From contig MU631554.1 in NCBI GenBank assembly GCA_026770615.1, forward strand, positions 147,790 to 158,554: DNA of 10,765 nt, read 5' to 3'. The DNA is from Pavlovales sp. CCMP2436. Its lineage: Eukaryota > Haptophyta > Pavlovophyceae > Pavlovales. The position numbers and the translations under genes are program-made. Under the pieces are notes generated by a model. That model searched no databases. It was not told the origin of the DNA and was given only the letters and a program-made list of their open reading frames with translations. Of this stretch, positions 1 to 7,682 are shown in pieces (the stretch's first letter is position 1; every line of letters starts with the position of its first letter).

Positions 1-40
1 ACCCACCCCGCCAGCCAACACCTACTCGTCGCGCTCGCGG

Positions 41-75
41 CGTTGCAGCTTGCGCTTGTGACGTCGGCGCGGGTA
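41..75 (+). repeat. GC-rich ~35-bp motif, copy A
   Basis: This is the first of three related GC-rich motifs (with 730-764 and 910-944) in otherwise AT-rich DNA. In one frame it reads LQLALVTSARV, and the upstream bases 6-40 continue that frame as a hydrophobic, alanine- and leucine-rich stretch. The motif is followed by GTATGA, which could be a splice donor, and it contains TTGCAG, which could be an acceptor. Copy A differs from copy B at 5 of 35 positions and from copy C at 7 of 35. It may be the edge of an exon whose gene lies left of the window. The repetition is visible directly; the exon reading is inference. Confidence 0.5.
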
Positions 76-119
76 TGACATCATATTTACATTTACATTG
101 ACTTTTACTTTTACATTTA

Positions 120-480
120 TACGGTTATACGGTTTTACGGTTACGTTTATACGTCTGTACGTCTATACATGAATACATGAATACATGTATACATGTTTAC
201 ATGTTTACATGTCATATACATGTTTACATGTCATATACATGTATACATGTATATGACATGTATACATATACATGTACATGTATACATGTACATGTATACA
301 TGTATACATACATATACATGTATACATACATATACATGTATACATACATATACATGTATACATGTGTTTACATGTATACATGTGTTTACATGTGTATACA
401 TGTGTATACATGTGTATACATGTATACATGTGTATAAATGTATACATGTGTATAAATGTGCATACATTCATACATTCATA
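120..480. repeat. TATACATG-type simple repeat, alternating purine-pyrimidine
   Basis: This is a degenerate microsatellite made of TATACATG, TACATG and TACATACA units. The units are self-complementary, so both strands read almost alike and every frame looks open (Cys/Ile/His/Val/Tyr/Met/Thr repeats). These spurious frames are not genes. From 256 to 367 the bases alternate purine and pyrimidine without a break (112 bases), and 387-436 alternate again. Such tracts can adopt Z-DNA or cruciform structure in vitro; a role here is unknown. Confidence 0.9.
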
Positions 481-729
481 CATTCATCTATTTATATTTA
501 TATTTTATTTTATATATATGTATACTTATATTTATACTCATATTTTTATTAGATGCATTCATATGTTGATATATGTAAATATTAATATTTTTATTTATAT
601 ATTTTTATTTATATATTTTTATTTATATATTTATATTTATACTTATACTTATATGTGTATTTTTATTTTTATTTTTATTTATATTAATCTTATTTTTGTT
701 ATTATAGAATTATTATTGCAATTATATAT
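481..729. other. AT-rich low-complexity spacer
   Basis: This stretch is dominated by TTTATATTTATA-type sequence. Near 690-708 it contains a pyrimidine-rich run ending in ATTATAG, resembling the splice acceptors of the gene further right, and 730-764 (motif copy B) follows. It could be intronic, but no gene is visible. Confidence 0.6.
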
Positions 730-764
730 CGGTGCAGCTCGCGCTGGTGACATCGGCGCAGGTA
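730..764 (+). repeat. GC-rich ~35-bp motif, copy B
   Basis: This is the second copy of the motif at 41-75. It reads VQLALVTSAQV in the matching frame and is followed directly by GTAATA. Of its five differences from copy A, three fall at third codon positions and are silent, which suggests descent from coding sequence. It is flanked on both sides by AT-rich DNA. Confidence 0.55.
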
Positions 765-885
765 ATAATTCATTTTGAATAAATATGATTAATTTAGAAT
801 AAATATATCATAATCTTCAAAGTAATACTCGCATGCTGCATCATTTTCAATGAGGTCGTCATATATATTTGCATACATACATATA

Positions 886-908
886 TATCTCTCTCTCTCT
901 ATATATAT
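886..908. repeat. CT/TA dinucleotide microsatellite
   Basis: A short CTCTCTCTCTCT run with flanking TATATA sequence lies just before motif copy C. It is simple sequence with no other support. Confidence 0.7.
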
Positions 909-909
909 T

Positions 910-944
910 CGTTGCAACTCGTGCTGATCACGTCGGCGCGGGCA
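910..944 (+). repeat. GC-rich ~35-bp motif, copy C
   Basis: This is the third and most diverged copy. It reads LQLVLITSARA in the matching frame, with seven differences from copy A, three of them silent third-position changes in otherwise unchanged codons. Here the acceptor-like CAG has become CAA and the donor-like GT has become GC, so if the copies were once mini-exons this one has lost canonical splice signals. Confidence 0.5.
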
Positions 945-987
945 ATTTAGTTTCGTATTTTAATTCTTGCCTGCCACATTAACTGTA

Positions 988-997
988 GGGGGGGGGG
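988..997 (+). repeat. Poly-G run of 10
   Basis: Ten consecutive guanines. This is a homopolymer where length error in sequencing is likely; no function is assigned. Confidence 0.8.
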
Positions 998-999
998 TA

Positions 1000-1527
1000 T
1001 TATACATAAAATTACTACTAATGCTAATGATGGTGATGAAAACGATACTCATTATACGCATAATTCAAAATATAACGATACAGGTCGATACTACTCTGAA
1101 TATCCTAACGAACTATTGACGCAAAATAATGTGTAATGTAAAAGGTGCCGCAGCTCTTTGCGGCGGCAGCGGCACTCCGCTGGGTAGTCGGGCTTGTGCG
1201 TCGGTGAAGACTGAGAGGGGACCAGGGCTTCTAAGATACTTTGAAATAGCCTAATTACTTATTCCTCTAGCGCTACAGTAACTAGTAAGATACTTTGAAA
1301 AATTCTACTGAGTCTTCCACTGCCTAGAAAAAAAAATAGGCGGTGGCAAATCGAAAACAAAATCAGAAAACCAAAAGTTTTTTTTCGAGAACTGCTTCCC
1401 CGCCCAAAATTATGCTTCGCGCGAGCGTAAAGTCAACGGTGCTGCTTGTCAACACCCGTCTCCCAGCGAACGCACCGCACGCCGATCATCCGCGCGCTGT
1501 GCAGCGCCGTCTTACGCCACTGCTCCC
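1000..1527. other. No gene identified; contains a 15-bp direct repeat
   Basis: Open frames here begin only at non-ATG codons and read as unremarkable basic sequence. The 15-mer TAAGATACTTTGAAA occurs at 1232-1246 and again at 1286-1300. Base composition rises towards GC from about 1380, perhaps marking the upstream flank of the gene to the right. Confidence 0.5.
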
Positions 1528-1766
1528 ATGCTGAACCCCATCATCAGACTCGTTGCTTCCGTCGAGTTGCGTTGCGCACCTGCTCTCGCCTTCCGCGCCT
1601 CCGCAAGCCAGCTTGACATGTGTGTCTGCCCGAATCACCTCCACGCGCGCGTCCCTCGTGCGCTAGCGTGCGGCCGACCCCTTGCCACCACTTTTTTGGC
1701 AATGTCGCGTTTGCTAGCCCCTTGGATGTGGGTTTACCACACCGTGTTCTCTTGGGGACGCGCTAG
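1528..1766 (+). other. 5' flank or unresolved first exon of the three-exon gene
   Basis: An ATG at 1528 opens a frame that runs to 2007, but it is out of phase with the main gene, which shares the DNA from 1767 on. If 1528 were the true start, an intron of length 2 modulo 3 would have to join it to the main frame. AG acceptor candidates exist (for example TAG at 1764-1766 and AAG ending at 1817) but none stands out. It may equally be untranslated leader or promoter DNA. No TATA-like element was convincing. Confidence 0.3.
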
Positions 1767-4268
1767 CAAGGGCGGAATCGCCACAATGCGTTGCATGGTG
1801 CAACACCCGTCGCCAAGCTGCCGCTCGACACGTGGGACTGGATGCGCCAGTTCTTCTGCCGGCGCTTCGATGGCCGCCGCGCGTGCCGCGTTGAGGTCCT
1901 GCCCGCCTGCGAGGGCGAGCCCGCGCTGCACTTCCCGCTGCTCCCCGACTCGATCGCGATCAAGGAGCACGGCGAGGACCGGCGCGAGGCCGACGGCGAG
2001 GCGGTGAGCTCGCACGACAACGGCCGCACCGCGACCACGTCGTACATCGCGGGCTGCCACCGCGTCCTCGCCGCCTCGCGCTCGGCCGGCTGCTGCGCGG
2101 CCGCGCCCGGCTCGCACACCGTCTGCTACAGCTGCGATGCGGGCACCGTCGCGTCGCGCTCCAAGTCTTCCAACACCTGGACGTGCGGCGGCGTCCGCTG
2201 CGCGGATCGGAGCGACGGCAACTGCTCGCTGCAGGGCTACGCGCTGCTCGTCGAGACGGCCTCCGGAGACAAGCTCTCGGCGCTGCGCGAGTCGATGGCG
2301 CCGATCCTGCCCGCCATGTCCTTCCACGCTCGGCACGAGCAGCTTCCGTGCTGTGAGCGCATGCTCGCGGCGGCGTGCGCTGCCTGCCGCTGCACCGCCT
2401 CGGAGAGCTGCGCGACCCCCAACTGCGAGCCGGCGAGCTGCCCCGCGCTGACGTGCGCGCGCCCGTGCGCCTGCGGCGACGCGCGCCCGGCGATGCTGCC
2501 CTGCAAGCTCGTGGTGACGGGCGACCTCGCCAACCTCCACGCGATGATGGGGCTCGGCTCGGTGCGGACGGACACGGCGCACAACTCGACGCACGTCACC
2601 TTCGACGACGAGGGCGTCGCCACCGACCGCACCTACGCCGACGCCGTGCGCTACGCCCACGCGGCGATAGGCGAGCGCTGCCCGGGCTGCGGCTACGTGC
2701 CGAGGAGCGCTGCCGACGTCGAGGCGGAGCGCCAGAAGCGGCTCCTCATGAAGTCGGGCCCGGAGCGATCCGAGATGCTGCGCAAGCACAAAAACCACCT
2801 CTTCGCCCCGCTCATCCCCTTCCTCGAGTTTGACCACTACCTCCTCGGCGTCATGCACTTTTGCCACAACACCTTCGACCAGTTCCTCTCCGCCGTCTTC
2901 AAGGACATCGACGCCCTCCACGGCGACGACGCCAACCTGATCAAGTACGACGTGATCACCGCTCTAAAAAAAATGGGGCTCGGCATCCTCCCGCCCGCCT
3001 CGCCGCGCGCGCGCACCACCGAGCAGACCCTGCCCAAGTTAAAGGGCGGCGATTTGTCGATCTTGCGCACGGACATGGGCATGCTCACCATTCTGCAGCT
3101 CGTCTACGGGGCCGACGAGGTCCTCGAGGCGGGCGCGCCGGCAGAAGAGCAGCCGTCGACTCGGACTGCGCGCGACCGCGCCGCGGTCAGCGCGCTCGAG
3201 GAGGCGATGCTTGCGCGCAGGGAGGGCAGGCAGCCGAGCGCGCGCGTGCTGGCCGCTGTTCGCACCGCCCGCACTTCGGCGCTGCGCAGAGCGTGCAAGG
3301 CGCTCATGCTGCTCTGGGAGGTACTTACATATAAATAATAATATTATTGTGATTAAAATAATAACACTCATCATATTAATAATAATAATACTAATACTAA
3401 TACTAATACTCATACTAATAACACCTGCACGCTGTCACATTTTATTTTATTACGATTATAGGTCTGCACACTGGGAGGTACTTAAAAATATAAATAATAA
3501 TAATCTAATAATAATACTTATAATAACAACACTACCTGCACACTGTCATATTTTATTTTATTGCGATTATAGGTGCACGCATTGCTCAAGCTCACCACCT
3601 ACGACGACAGCACGGCAGCTGGCCGCGAGGGGCACGCGCGCGCCTTCGAGACCAAGTTCGCCGAGTTCGACCAGGCCCTGCGCGCCATGACCAGCAAGTC
3701 GATCGACTCTCTCTACTTCTCCGAGGGCAAGCATGCCGTAGGCAACCTCATCCGGCGGTGGGGCCGCACCGTCGCTTTCGTGAATGAGCAGGTGTATGCG
3801 GGCCCGCGCGCGCGCCCCCACGCCCACTCTGCGCGCGATGCGTCGGCGAGTGCTCACTGCCCACGCGCGCGCACCACCGCCCCCGCCCCCCGCCCCCCGC
3901 CCCCTCGTGCCGCCGCGCAGGTCCAAGAGCACATGGTGAAGGTCACCAAGCAGCTCTACTCGCGCTGCAGCGACAAGTCCACCCAGCTCAAGTCGTGGGT
4001 GCGCCGCCTCGCGAGTGGCAAGGAGGTCACTGTCGATCGCAAGACGACAGCGCCCATGCGCGTGCTCGCCCGCCACCTGGACTACATCTGGGGGCTCTGC
4101 AACTCGGAGGACAACCGGAGGGCGGTCAAGAACCTCAAGCAGTGGGGCTCCAAGAAGTGGGCGGAGGTCGAGGCCAGCGGCTCGCACGACCTCATGGCGG
4201 AGCTGGTTGGGGTGGTGGAGGAGATGCTGGCTGCGCGCGCTCACTCGAGAGCAGGCGCAGACGCGTGA
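1767..4268 (+). CDS. Three-exon gene for a Cys-rich protein, possible RNase H-fold transposase relative; 5' end unresolved
   Basis: Exons are about 1767-3320, 3573-3791 and 3921-4268, all joined in phase 0, with TGA at 4266-4268. A TAG at 1764-1766 closes the frame upstream and the first in-frame ATG is at 1842, so an exon may be missing; about 680 residues follow that ATG. Visible landmarks are CDAGT (Asp codon at 2136), a block with 11 cysteines in 42 residues (2349-2474), TGDLANLHAMMGLG (Asp at 2523), CPGC (2679-2690) and FLEFDHYLLGVMHF (Asp at 2832). This order recalls eukaryotic transposon-derived proteins with D...GDL...CxxC...acidic helix patterns, for which an RNase H-like fold is plausible. 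That assignment is inference and no catalytic role is shown. The C-terminal exons are basic and helical with no motif recognised. The protein could be a decayed or domesticated transposase, or a lineage-specific protein. Exons are far more GC-rich than the flanks; the coding call is firm, the function is not. Confidence 0.72.
3321..3572 (+). other. Intron 1 (AT-rich) containing an internal tandem duplication
   Basis: The exon ends ...CTG GGAG-like before GTACTT at 3321, and the frame resumes at GTG 3573 after ...GATTATAG. Reading through without splicing meets TAA within seven codons, so removal is required. The intron consists of two related halves: 3321-3461 and 3478-3572 both start GTACTTA and end with a T-rich run and GATTATAG. 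They are separated by 16 bases (3462-3477) that repeat the upstream exon edge CTGGGAG. Splicing both halves separately would retain 16 nt and shift the frame to a stop at about 3690, so the full 252-nt intron, 5' donor to distal acceptor, is the productive choice. Confidence 0.75.
3792..3920 (+). other. Intron 2 (C-rich, 129 nt, open in frame)
   Basis: It starts GTGTATG after codon CAG and ends in a strong C-rich tract and CCGCGCAG before GTC. Its length is a multiple of three and it has no in-frame stop, so retention would add 43 residues rich in Ala, Arg and Pro. The low-complexity translation, good splice signals and long polypyrimidine tract argue that it is an intron. It is very GC-rich, in contrast to AT-rich intron 1. 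Confidence 0.65.
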
Positions 4269-4440
4269 CGGGACGGGCTGAGCGGCGGCGGGCTCGGTGG
4301 GGCAGCAGCGCAGCCGCGCTGCCGCTCTGCCGCGCATCCGCGCTGCGCGAAGCCGCGCAGCCGCAGCCGCGGAGCCGCCGAGCCGCGGAGCGCCAGCGTC
4401 CGCGTCCGCCATGCTGCCCTGCCCTTTACATACGGATTTT
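4269..4440. other. GC-rich low-complexity 3' flank
   Basis: This stretch is dominated by GCAGCCGC/GCCGCGG-like near-repeats, immediately after the stop codon of the three-exon gene. It may include the 3' untranslated region. No canonical AATAAA signal was found. Confidence 0.5.
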
Positions 4441-4720
4441 ACGTGCTGCCGTAATTCGAAAGTCGTCAGAATGGCGGCCGCGGAGGTCTGTTTTGATGCA
4501 CCGACTTCGCGAGGCTAGAGGAGGGTGAAGGAGGCCTCGCGCGGGTCTGGGCTTCTCAGGAGAGGGGCTTAAATGGCTTAGGAACCCCCCGGTCGCATCA
4601 GATACACGCCATCTCCAGTTCAGCGTCGCCTCTAGTTTTGCGCGCAAAGGCTTCAACTTTGTGGCCACCCTTCAACTAAAAATCTGAGCAGTGTTCCCTC
4701 AATACGGACGTGCCCCTGAC

Positions 4721-4899
4721 CCTATTTAATAGTCTAAACAAATATACTATGAATCGTGGTGAACCTATGAAAGCTTCGTTTTCTCTGGTACGGTACCAAG
4801 CTCAGTTCGCTCATATAAACAAAGATTAAGACTTTTTCTAAACAAACTGCGGCTAGAGCCCTGAGCCTATTCAATAGGTTTTCAAATCTATTCAATAGG
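4721..4899. repeat. Three copies of palindromic CCTATTYAATAG
   Basis: Related symmetric motifs lie at 4721-4732 (CCTATTTAATAG), 4866-4878 (CCTATTCAATAGG, a perfect arm-to-arm palindrome around a central C) and 4888-4899 (CTATTCAATAGG). They could be remnants of a small repeat or protein-binding sites; the sequence does not decide. Confidence 0.6.
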
Positions 4900-4936
4900 A
4901 TGGGTTTGGCACGCTGTAGTATCGACGAACCGCACG

Positions 4937-4957
4937 GCGGTGACCTATGGTCACCGC
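4937..4957. repeat. 9-bp perfect stem with 3-base loop
   Basis: GCGGTGACC at 4937-4945 pairs perfectly with GGTCACCGC at 4949-4957 around loop TAT. No T run follows and the genome is eukaryotic, so it is not called a terminator. Confidence 0.7.
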
Positions 4958-5080
4958 ACATAACCATGCTGCATGGCATGCATGGACGGGACGACATGGG
5001 GATAGCCAGGAATCAATAATCAGATTGACTATACGCCCTCCTGTGGTCCGTTATGATCTCTTGAAATCACTGCCAAAAAA

Positions 5081-5094
5081 GCTGAAATTTCAGC
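5081..5094. repeat. 14-bp perfect palindrome
   Basis: GCTGAAATTTCAGC equals its own reverse complement. It could be a dimeric binding site or chance; nothing nearby supports either. Confidence 0.6.
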
Positions 5095-5694
5095 ATGGGG
5101 GCCGAATTTCGGGCATTTGGGCGCACGTGCCAGCAGCTCGCTAGCGCGTCGACGTGGACCTGCTCTAAGCAGAGGAGGGGCTCGGCGTGGTGTGTGGGGT
5201 AGCCTAGACACCCCCAGATGTGTTTGGCTCACCCCAGGTGCAGCCCAGAGCGCCCGCTGACACGCACCTAACGGTACCTCCTGAGATTTTCCTATTGGAT
5301 AGATATATTCATTTCTTTAAAGCCGGCATTTAATTAGTAATATTTATTCAATTATTAAAGAGGTTCTGATGGGCCGAGGCTTTTTATTTGCCTCTTAAGA
5401 CCCTACCTTCCAAGGCTCAGTTCCGGAGTACGAAATGGAGACCAATGGCAGCTAGTAGTGTGCACCCATCCTATCGAAAAGATTTGGACAGGATCCGTCT
5501 CAGGGTCTAGCCGGCTGATAAAAAAAACCTTAAACCATCTTTGCGGATCGCAAAGTCAAACCCCATCAGCATCAAAGTCGACCCGTAAAGGACGCGGTAT
5601 CGCACACAGCCCCGCAAGGCCTGAAGAGGGGCGGGCGGGCAGGGCGCAGCTTCCGCACGCCCTCTTCCACCCGCAACCCGCCACCCCGTGCCCC

Positions 5695-6015
5695 GCCAGC
5701 GCCGCCACGCGCAGCTCGACGAAGCGCTACGGGCAGACGAAGCGGCGGCTCGAGCGACGCCATGTGCACAGCTCAAGCGATGGGCGGCTCGACAGCTCAA
5801 GCGATGGGCGGCTCGACGTGCGGCTCGACGACGGGCAGCTCGACGGGAAGCTTGGCCAGCGCCGCCACGCACAGCTCGACGCAGGGCTCGACGGCGGGAA
5901 GACGAAGCGGCTCGAGCGACGCCGTGCGCACCACGATGCGTGGCTCGATGTGCAGCTCGACGACGGACAGCTCAACGGGCAGCTCGACAGCCAGCTCGAC
6001 GGGTAGCTCGACGAG
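5695..6015 (+). repeat. GC-rich minisatellite with 12-, 24- and 160-bp periodicities
   Basis: The core is AGCTCGAC. At the right end it recurs at 5954, 5969, 5981, 5993 and 6005, spaced 12 or 15 bases, always a multiple of three. A 24-base unit is repeated exactly at 5769-5792 and 5793-5816. On a larger scale GCCAGCGCCGCCACGC-type sequence at 5695 recurs at 5855, and the following CTCGAGCGACGCC block also recurs, indicating an older 160-bp duplication. The triplet spacing leaves several plus-strand frames open. Confidence 0.8.
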
Positions 6016-6088
6016 CTCTTTTGAAGGGCTTTTGAGAAAGTATCTGACAACCGTAGTAACTGACAACCGACGATTTTTATTTAAATAA
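5762..6088 (+). CDS. Possible Ser/Thr/Gly-rich repeat ORF, doubtful
   Basis: An ATG at 5762 opens 108 codons whose first four fifths are Ser/Thr/Gly-rich (units like SSTG and GGSTAQAM), followed by a short basic tail from the AT-rich flank. The frame is produced by the minisatellite and competing frames over the same bases are also open (one reads LDGQ-type repeats), so coding is unproven. There is no signal peptide or recognisable domain. If translated it would be a low-complexity, mucin-like protein. Confidence 0.15.
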   Translation: MCTAQAMGGSTAQAMGGSTCGSTTGSSTGSLASAATHSSTQGSTAGRRSGSSDAVRTTMRGSMCSSTTDSSTGSSTASSTGSSTSSFEGLLRKYLTTVVTDNRRFLFK

Positions 6089-6120
6089 CTTAAAAAACTT
6101 GTAACAAACAAAAAAACTGA

Positions 6121-6562
6121 TTCGAGGCTACCCTGCTCGCCCTTCACCCCGCAGCCCCTCATCCCGCAGCTCACCAAACCAACAGCTTGAAACCTGCTCC
6201 CAAACCTGTAGCTACTCAAAAACCTGTTCGCCAGCCCCAGGTCCGTAGGATCCTCAAGCCCGCAAGAAATCCTCCCCCCAAGGACCCCCACAAACGCCCT
6301 CACGCACAAGATGAAACGCCGCCTGCATCCGCCAACAAACGGACCAAAAAGATTGCCGGGCCCAAACAACATAAATGGACATTAATAGGCGCACGTGAAC
6401 TCGATAAACTATACTCCACCATAGGCCTTATCGACATAACTGTCAAAGACGACGGAAACTGCCTCCTCTACGCCGTAATATGAATTGAGGGCCGACCGAC
6501 TCCGCGCTAAAGGATACACGATAATGCGAATTTACGGAAGACACTTTACTCCACGCGTATAA
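6121..6562 (+). pseudogene. OTU-like cysteine protease N-terminal fragment, frame broken
   Basis: A frame open from 6121 to a TGA at 6481 begins with a Pro/Lys/Arg-rich linker and ends in IDITVKDDGNCLLYAV, the nucleophile segment of OTU-family cysteine proteases (DGNC, the Cys being catalytic). There is no in-frame ATG. After the stop, the next frame (6479-6562) continues plausibly with YELRADRLRAKGYTIMRIYG before a TAA, which suggests a frameshift near 6478-6481. An alternative is a splice donor at GTAATA (6475). The catalytic His region of the family is not seen, so the domain is truncated. OTU domains are known as parts of several eukaryotic transposons and retrotransposons, which fits the RNase H remnant further right. 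It could instead be a host OTU gene fragment. Confidence 0.5.
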
Positions 6563-6699
6563 TATTTGTTACAGCCTGCCGAAGGCGCCCGGCCGGCAGG
6601 CCCCCCTTCGCTTGCGATGAACATTTTTGGGCCTGTTTTAAAGCGTTCCTCGCGTTTCTCTGATAGCAAAATCCTTTTCATCCTGCAAACCGCTTCACT
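6563..6699. other. Short spacer between OTU fragment and inverted repeat
   Basis: It contains a small GC-rich hairpin-like stretch (GCCTGCCGAAGG ... CCGGCAGGC near 6573-6601) and otherwise no recognisable feature. Confidence 0.4.
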
Positions 6700-7451
6700 A
6701 GCCCACACGGCGCGGTGGCGGCCGAGCAGGCTGCACCGCGCTCGGGGCTCGCTGACACGGCGAGCTGCCCCGGCAAGGCGTGGCCGACTGCGCGAGTGCG
6801 CGCCTGGCCGCCGTCCGCGCTCGGCACGTCACCGAGGCCTGCGAGCAGACCGAGCAGTTGAGGGACGGGATGCGTGACAGGGGCGCCCCAGGCGAGGTGC
6901 TCACGGCGCAGTTCTACGATCACCGGGGTGTTCCCCTGGTATCCTTCACCTTCACTCTCGGCGAGGTGGGAGCCACACAGGGCGCCGCGACGCGACGGAC
7001 CGGTCGCGACTGCGACGCTCCACGAGCGAGATCGCCCGCTGCTTGCAAAGGCGGCGGTCCCCGACGGCTGCAAGGGCGCGGGCGCGCGCTCATCGCCATC
7101 GGCGGGGATCTCGGGGAAGAGGCTCAGCAACTGGAGGAAGAAGCACAGTGCTGACGGCACGATGCGGCTGGGGGCTGGGAGGCGCGTGGCGGCTCGGACC
7201 GACAAGCGCTGCGCCAGCTTGCCGGCGCGGCTGGCGGCGTCTGACGCCCCGCGCCCTCGCTCGAGCTCGTGGCCGCTGCACCGAAAGCATCCTCCAGTGC
7301 TCCAGATCAACCCGCACTGCACATTATGCCGCGCGAGGGGACGGTCACCGCGACGGCGCCCGACTCCTTCGCCGGCATTCGCGTCAGGAGAAGGACCCGG
7401 TGATGGAGGTGGACGACGTGCCCAAGTTCGTCGCAACGTGCTCGTTTGGCG
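6700..7451 (+). repeat. Long inverted repeat, left arm
   Basis: This ~752-bp segment is repeated in reverse complement at 8638-9394, with roughly nine of ten or more bases agreeing by eye, plus small indels. The boundaries are sharp: 6700 pairs with 9394, and the 6699/9395 pair does not match. The two arms enclose about 1.2 kb. Such a layout could come from two insertions of one repeat family in opposite orientation, or from a foldback-type element. Confidence 0.88.
6703..7154 (+). pseudogene. Degenerate coding region in left arm, unknown family
   Basis: The frame opened at 6780 reads VRARHVTEACEQTEQLRDG, then LTAQFYDHRG and PLVSFTFTL, and stops with TGA at 7152-7154. It matches the right-arm product well. 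Compared with that arm, this copy lacks one base at about 6778, lacks one codon (Ser) near 6960, and carries a 4-base insertion (CGAG) near 7025, which shifts the frame and changes the C-terminus. It has no ATG start. Silent third-position differences and a whole-codon indel between the arms favour this strand as the ancestral coding strand. The product would be helical and charged at first, then beta-like; no known family was recognised. Confidence 0.45.
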
Positions 7452-7682
7452 TTCCGTTGGTAAAGACGTACCGGCGGCCTGGGGATACGGCCGCCGCGAC
7501 GGCGCCCGGCCCCTCCGCCGGCACCCGCCCCTCATGGGCGGAAGTATTTAAGTGAGCTGGAGACAGCCACGTCGCGAGGCGTGGTCGCGCCGCTACAGGC
7601 GCAACGCCGCGTTGCAAAACCCGGAAGGGGGGGGACTTGCAAAGATGCCTCCCGCCCGTCCCTCTTCACGGAGGGATATTTC
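7452..7682. other. GC-rich spacer, no gene recognised
   Basis: It lies between the left arm and the first direct repeat. A frame from the arm end (VDDVPKFVATCSFG) continues to a TGA at about 7555, and similar residues (VDDVPKF then TCSFGG) occur on the minus strand beside the right arm. This may be a further decayed piece of the same repeat family. A G run lies at 7627-7634. Confidence 0.4.

Larger units (their letters stand above)
4441..5457. other. Intergenic stretch with small palindromes; no gene recognised
   Basis: Composition is mixed, turning AT-rich at 4730-4900 and 5280-5400. Short open frames occur on both strands but start at non-ATG codons or carry no recognisable motif. A short ATG frame of 15 codons starts at 4471. 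Small symmetric elements are listed separately (4721, 4866, 4888, 4937, 5081). Confidence 0.5.

Noticed and set aside
120..480. CRISPR-like or telomeric array
   Set aside because: There are no unique spacers of constant length between repeats and no G-rich telomere unit; it is simple sequence.
177..778. Several overlapping long frames on both strands rich in Tyr, Met, Cys, His and Ile
   Set aside because: They are translations of the self-complementary TATACATG repeat and AT-rich spacer; open frames arise from the repeat unit, with no protein character.
1734..2921. 395-codon minus-strand frame opposite the three-exon gene
   Set aside because: It is antisense to a frame with better motif content and consistent introns; long antisense frames are expected at this GC content, and its Arg/Ala/Gly-rich product shows no domain.
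3567..4412. 281-codon minus-strand frame opposite exons 2 and 3
   Set aside because: Antisense shadow in GC-rich DNA that runs across the probable intron and the low-complexity 3' flank.
4426..4668. 80-codon minus-strand frame with a plausible-looking N-terminus
   Set aside because: It starts at GTG, has no recognised motif, and there is no splice or promoter support; left as intergenic.
4937..4957. Rho-independent terminator
   Set aside because: A perfect hairpin is present but there is no T run, and the window is eukaryotic.
5458..6006. 182-codon plus-strand frame ending in Leu-Asp-Gly repeats
   Set aside because: It begins at GTG, passes through unrelated upstream sequence, and is open only because the minisatellite has triplet spacing.
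6678..7535. 285-codon minus-strand frame across the left inverted-repeat arm
   Set aside because: The same strand in the right arm is split into separate frames, whereas the opposite strand shows silent differences and a whole-codon indel, so the opposite strand is the better coding candidate. Not fully excluded.
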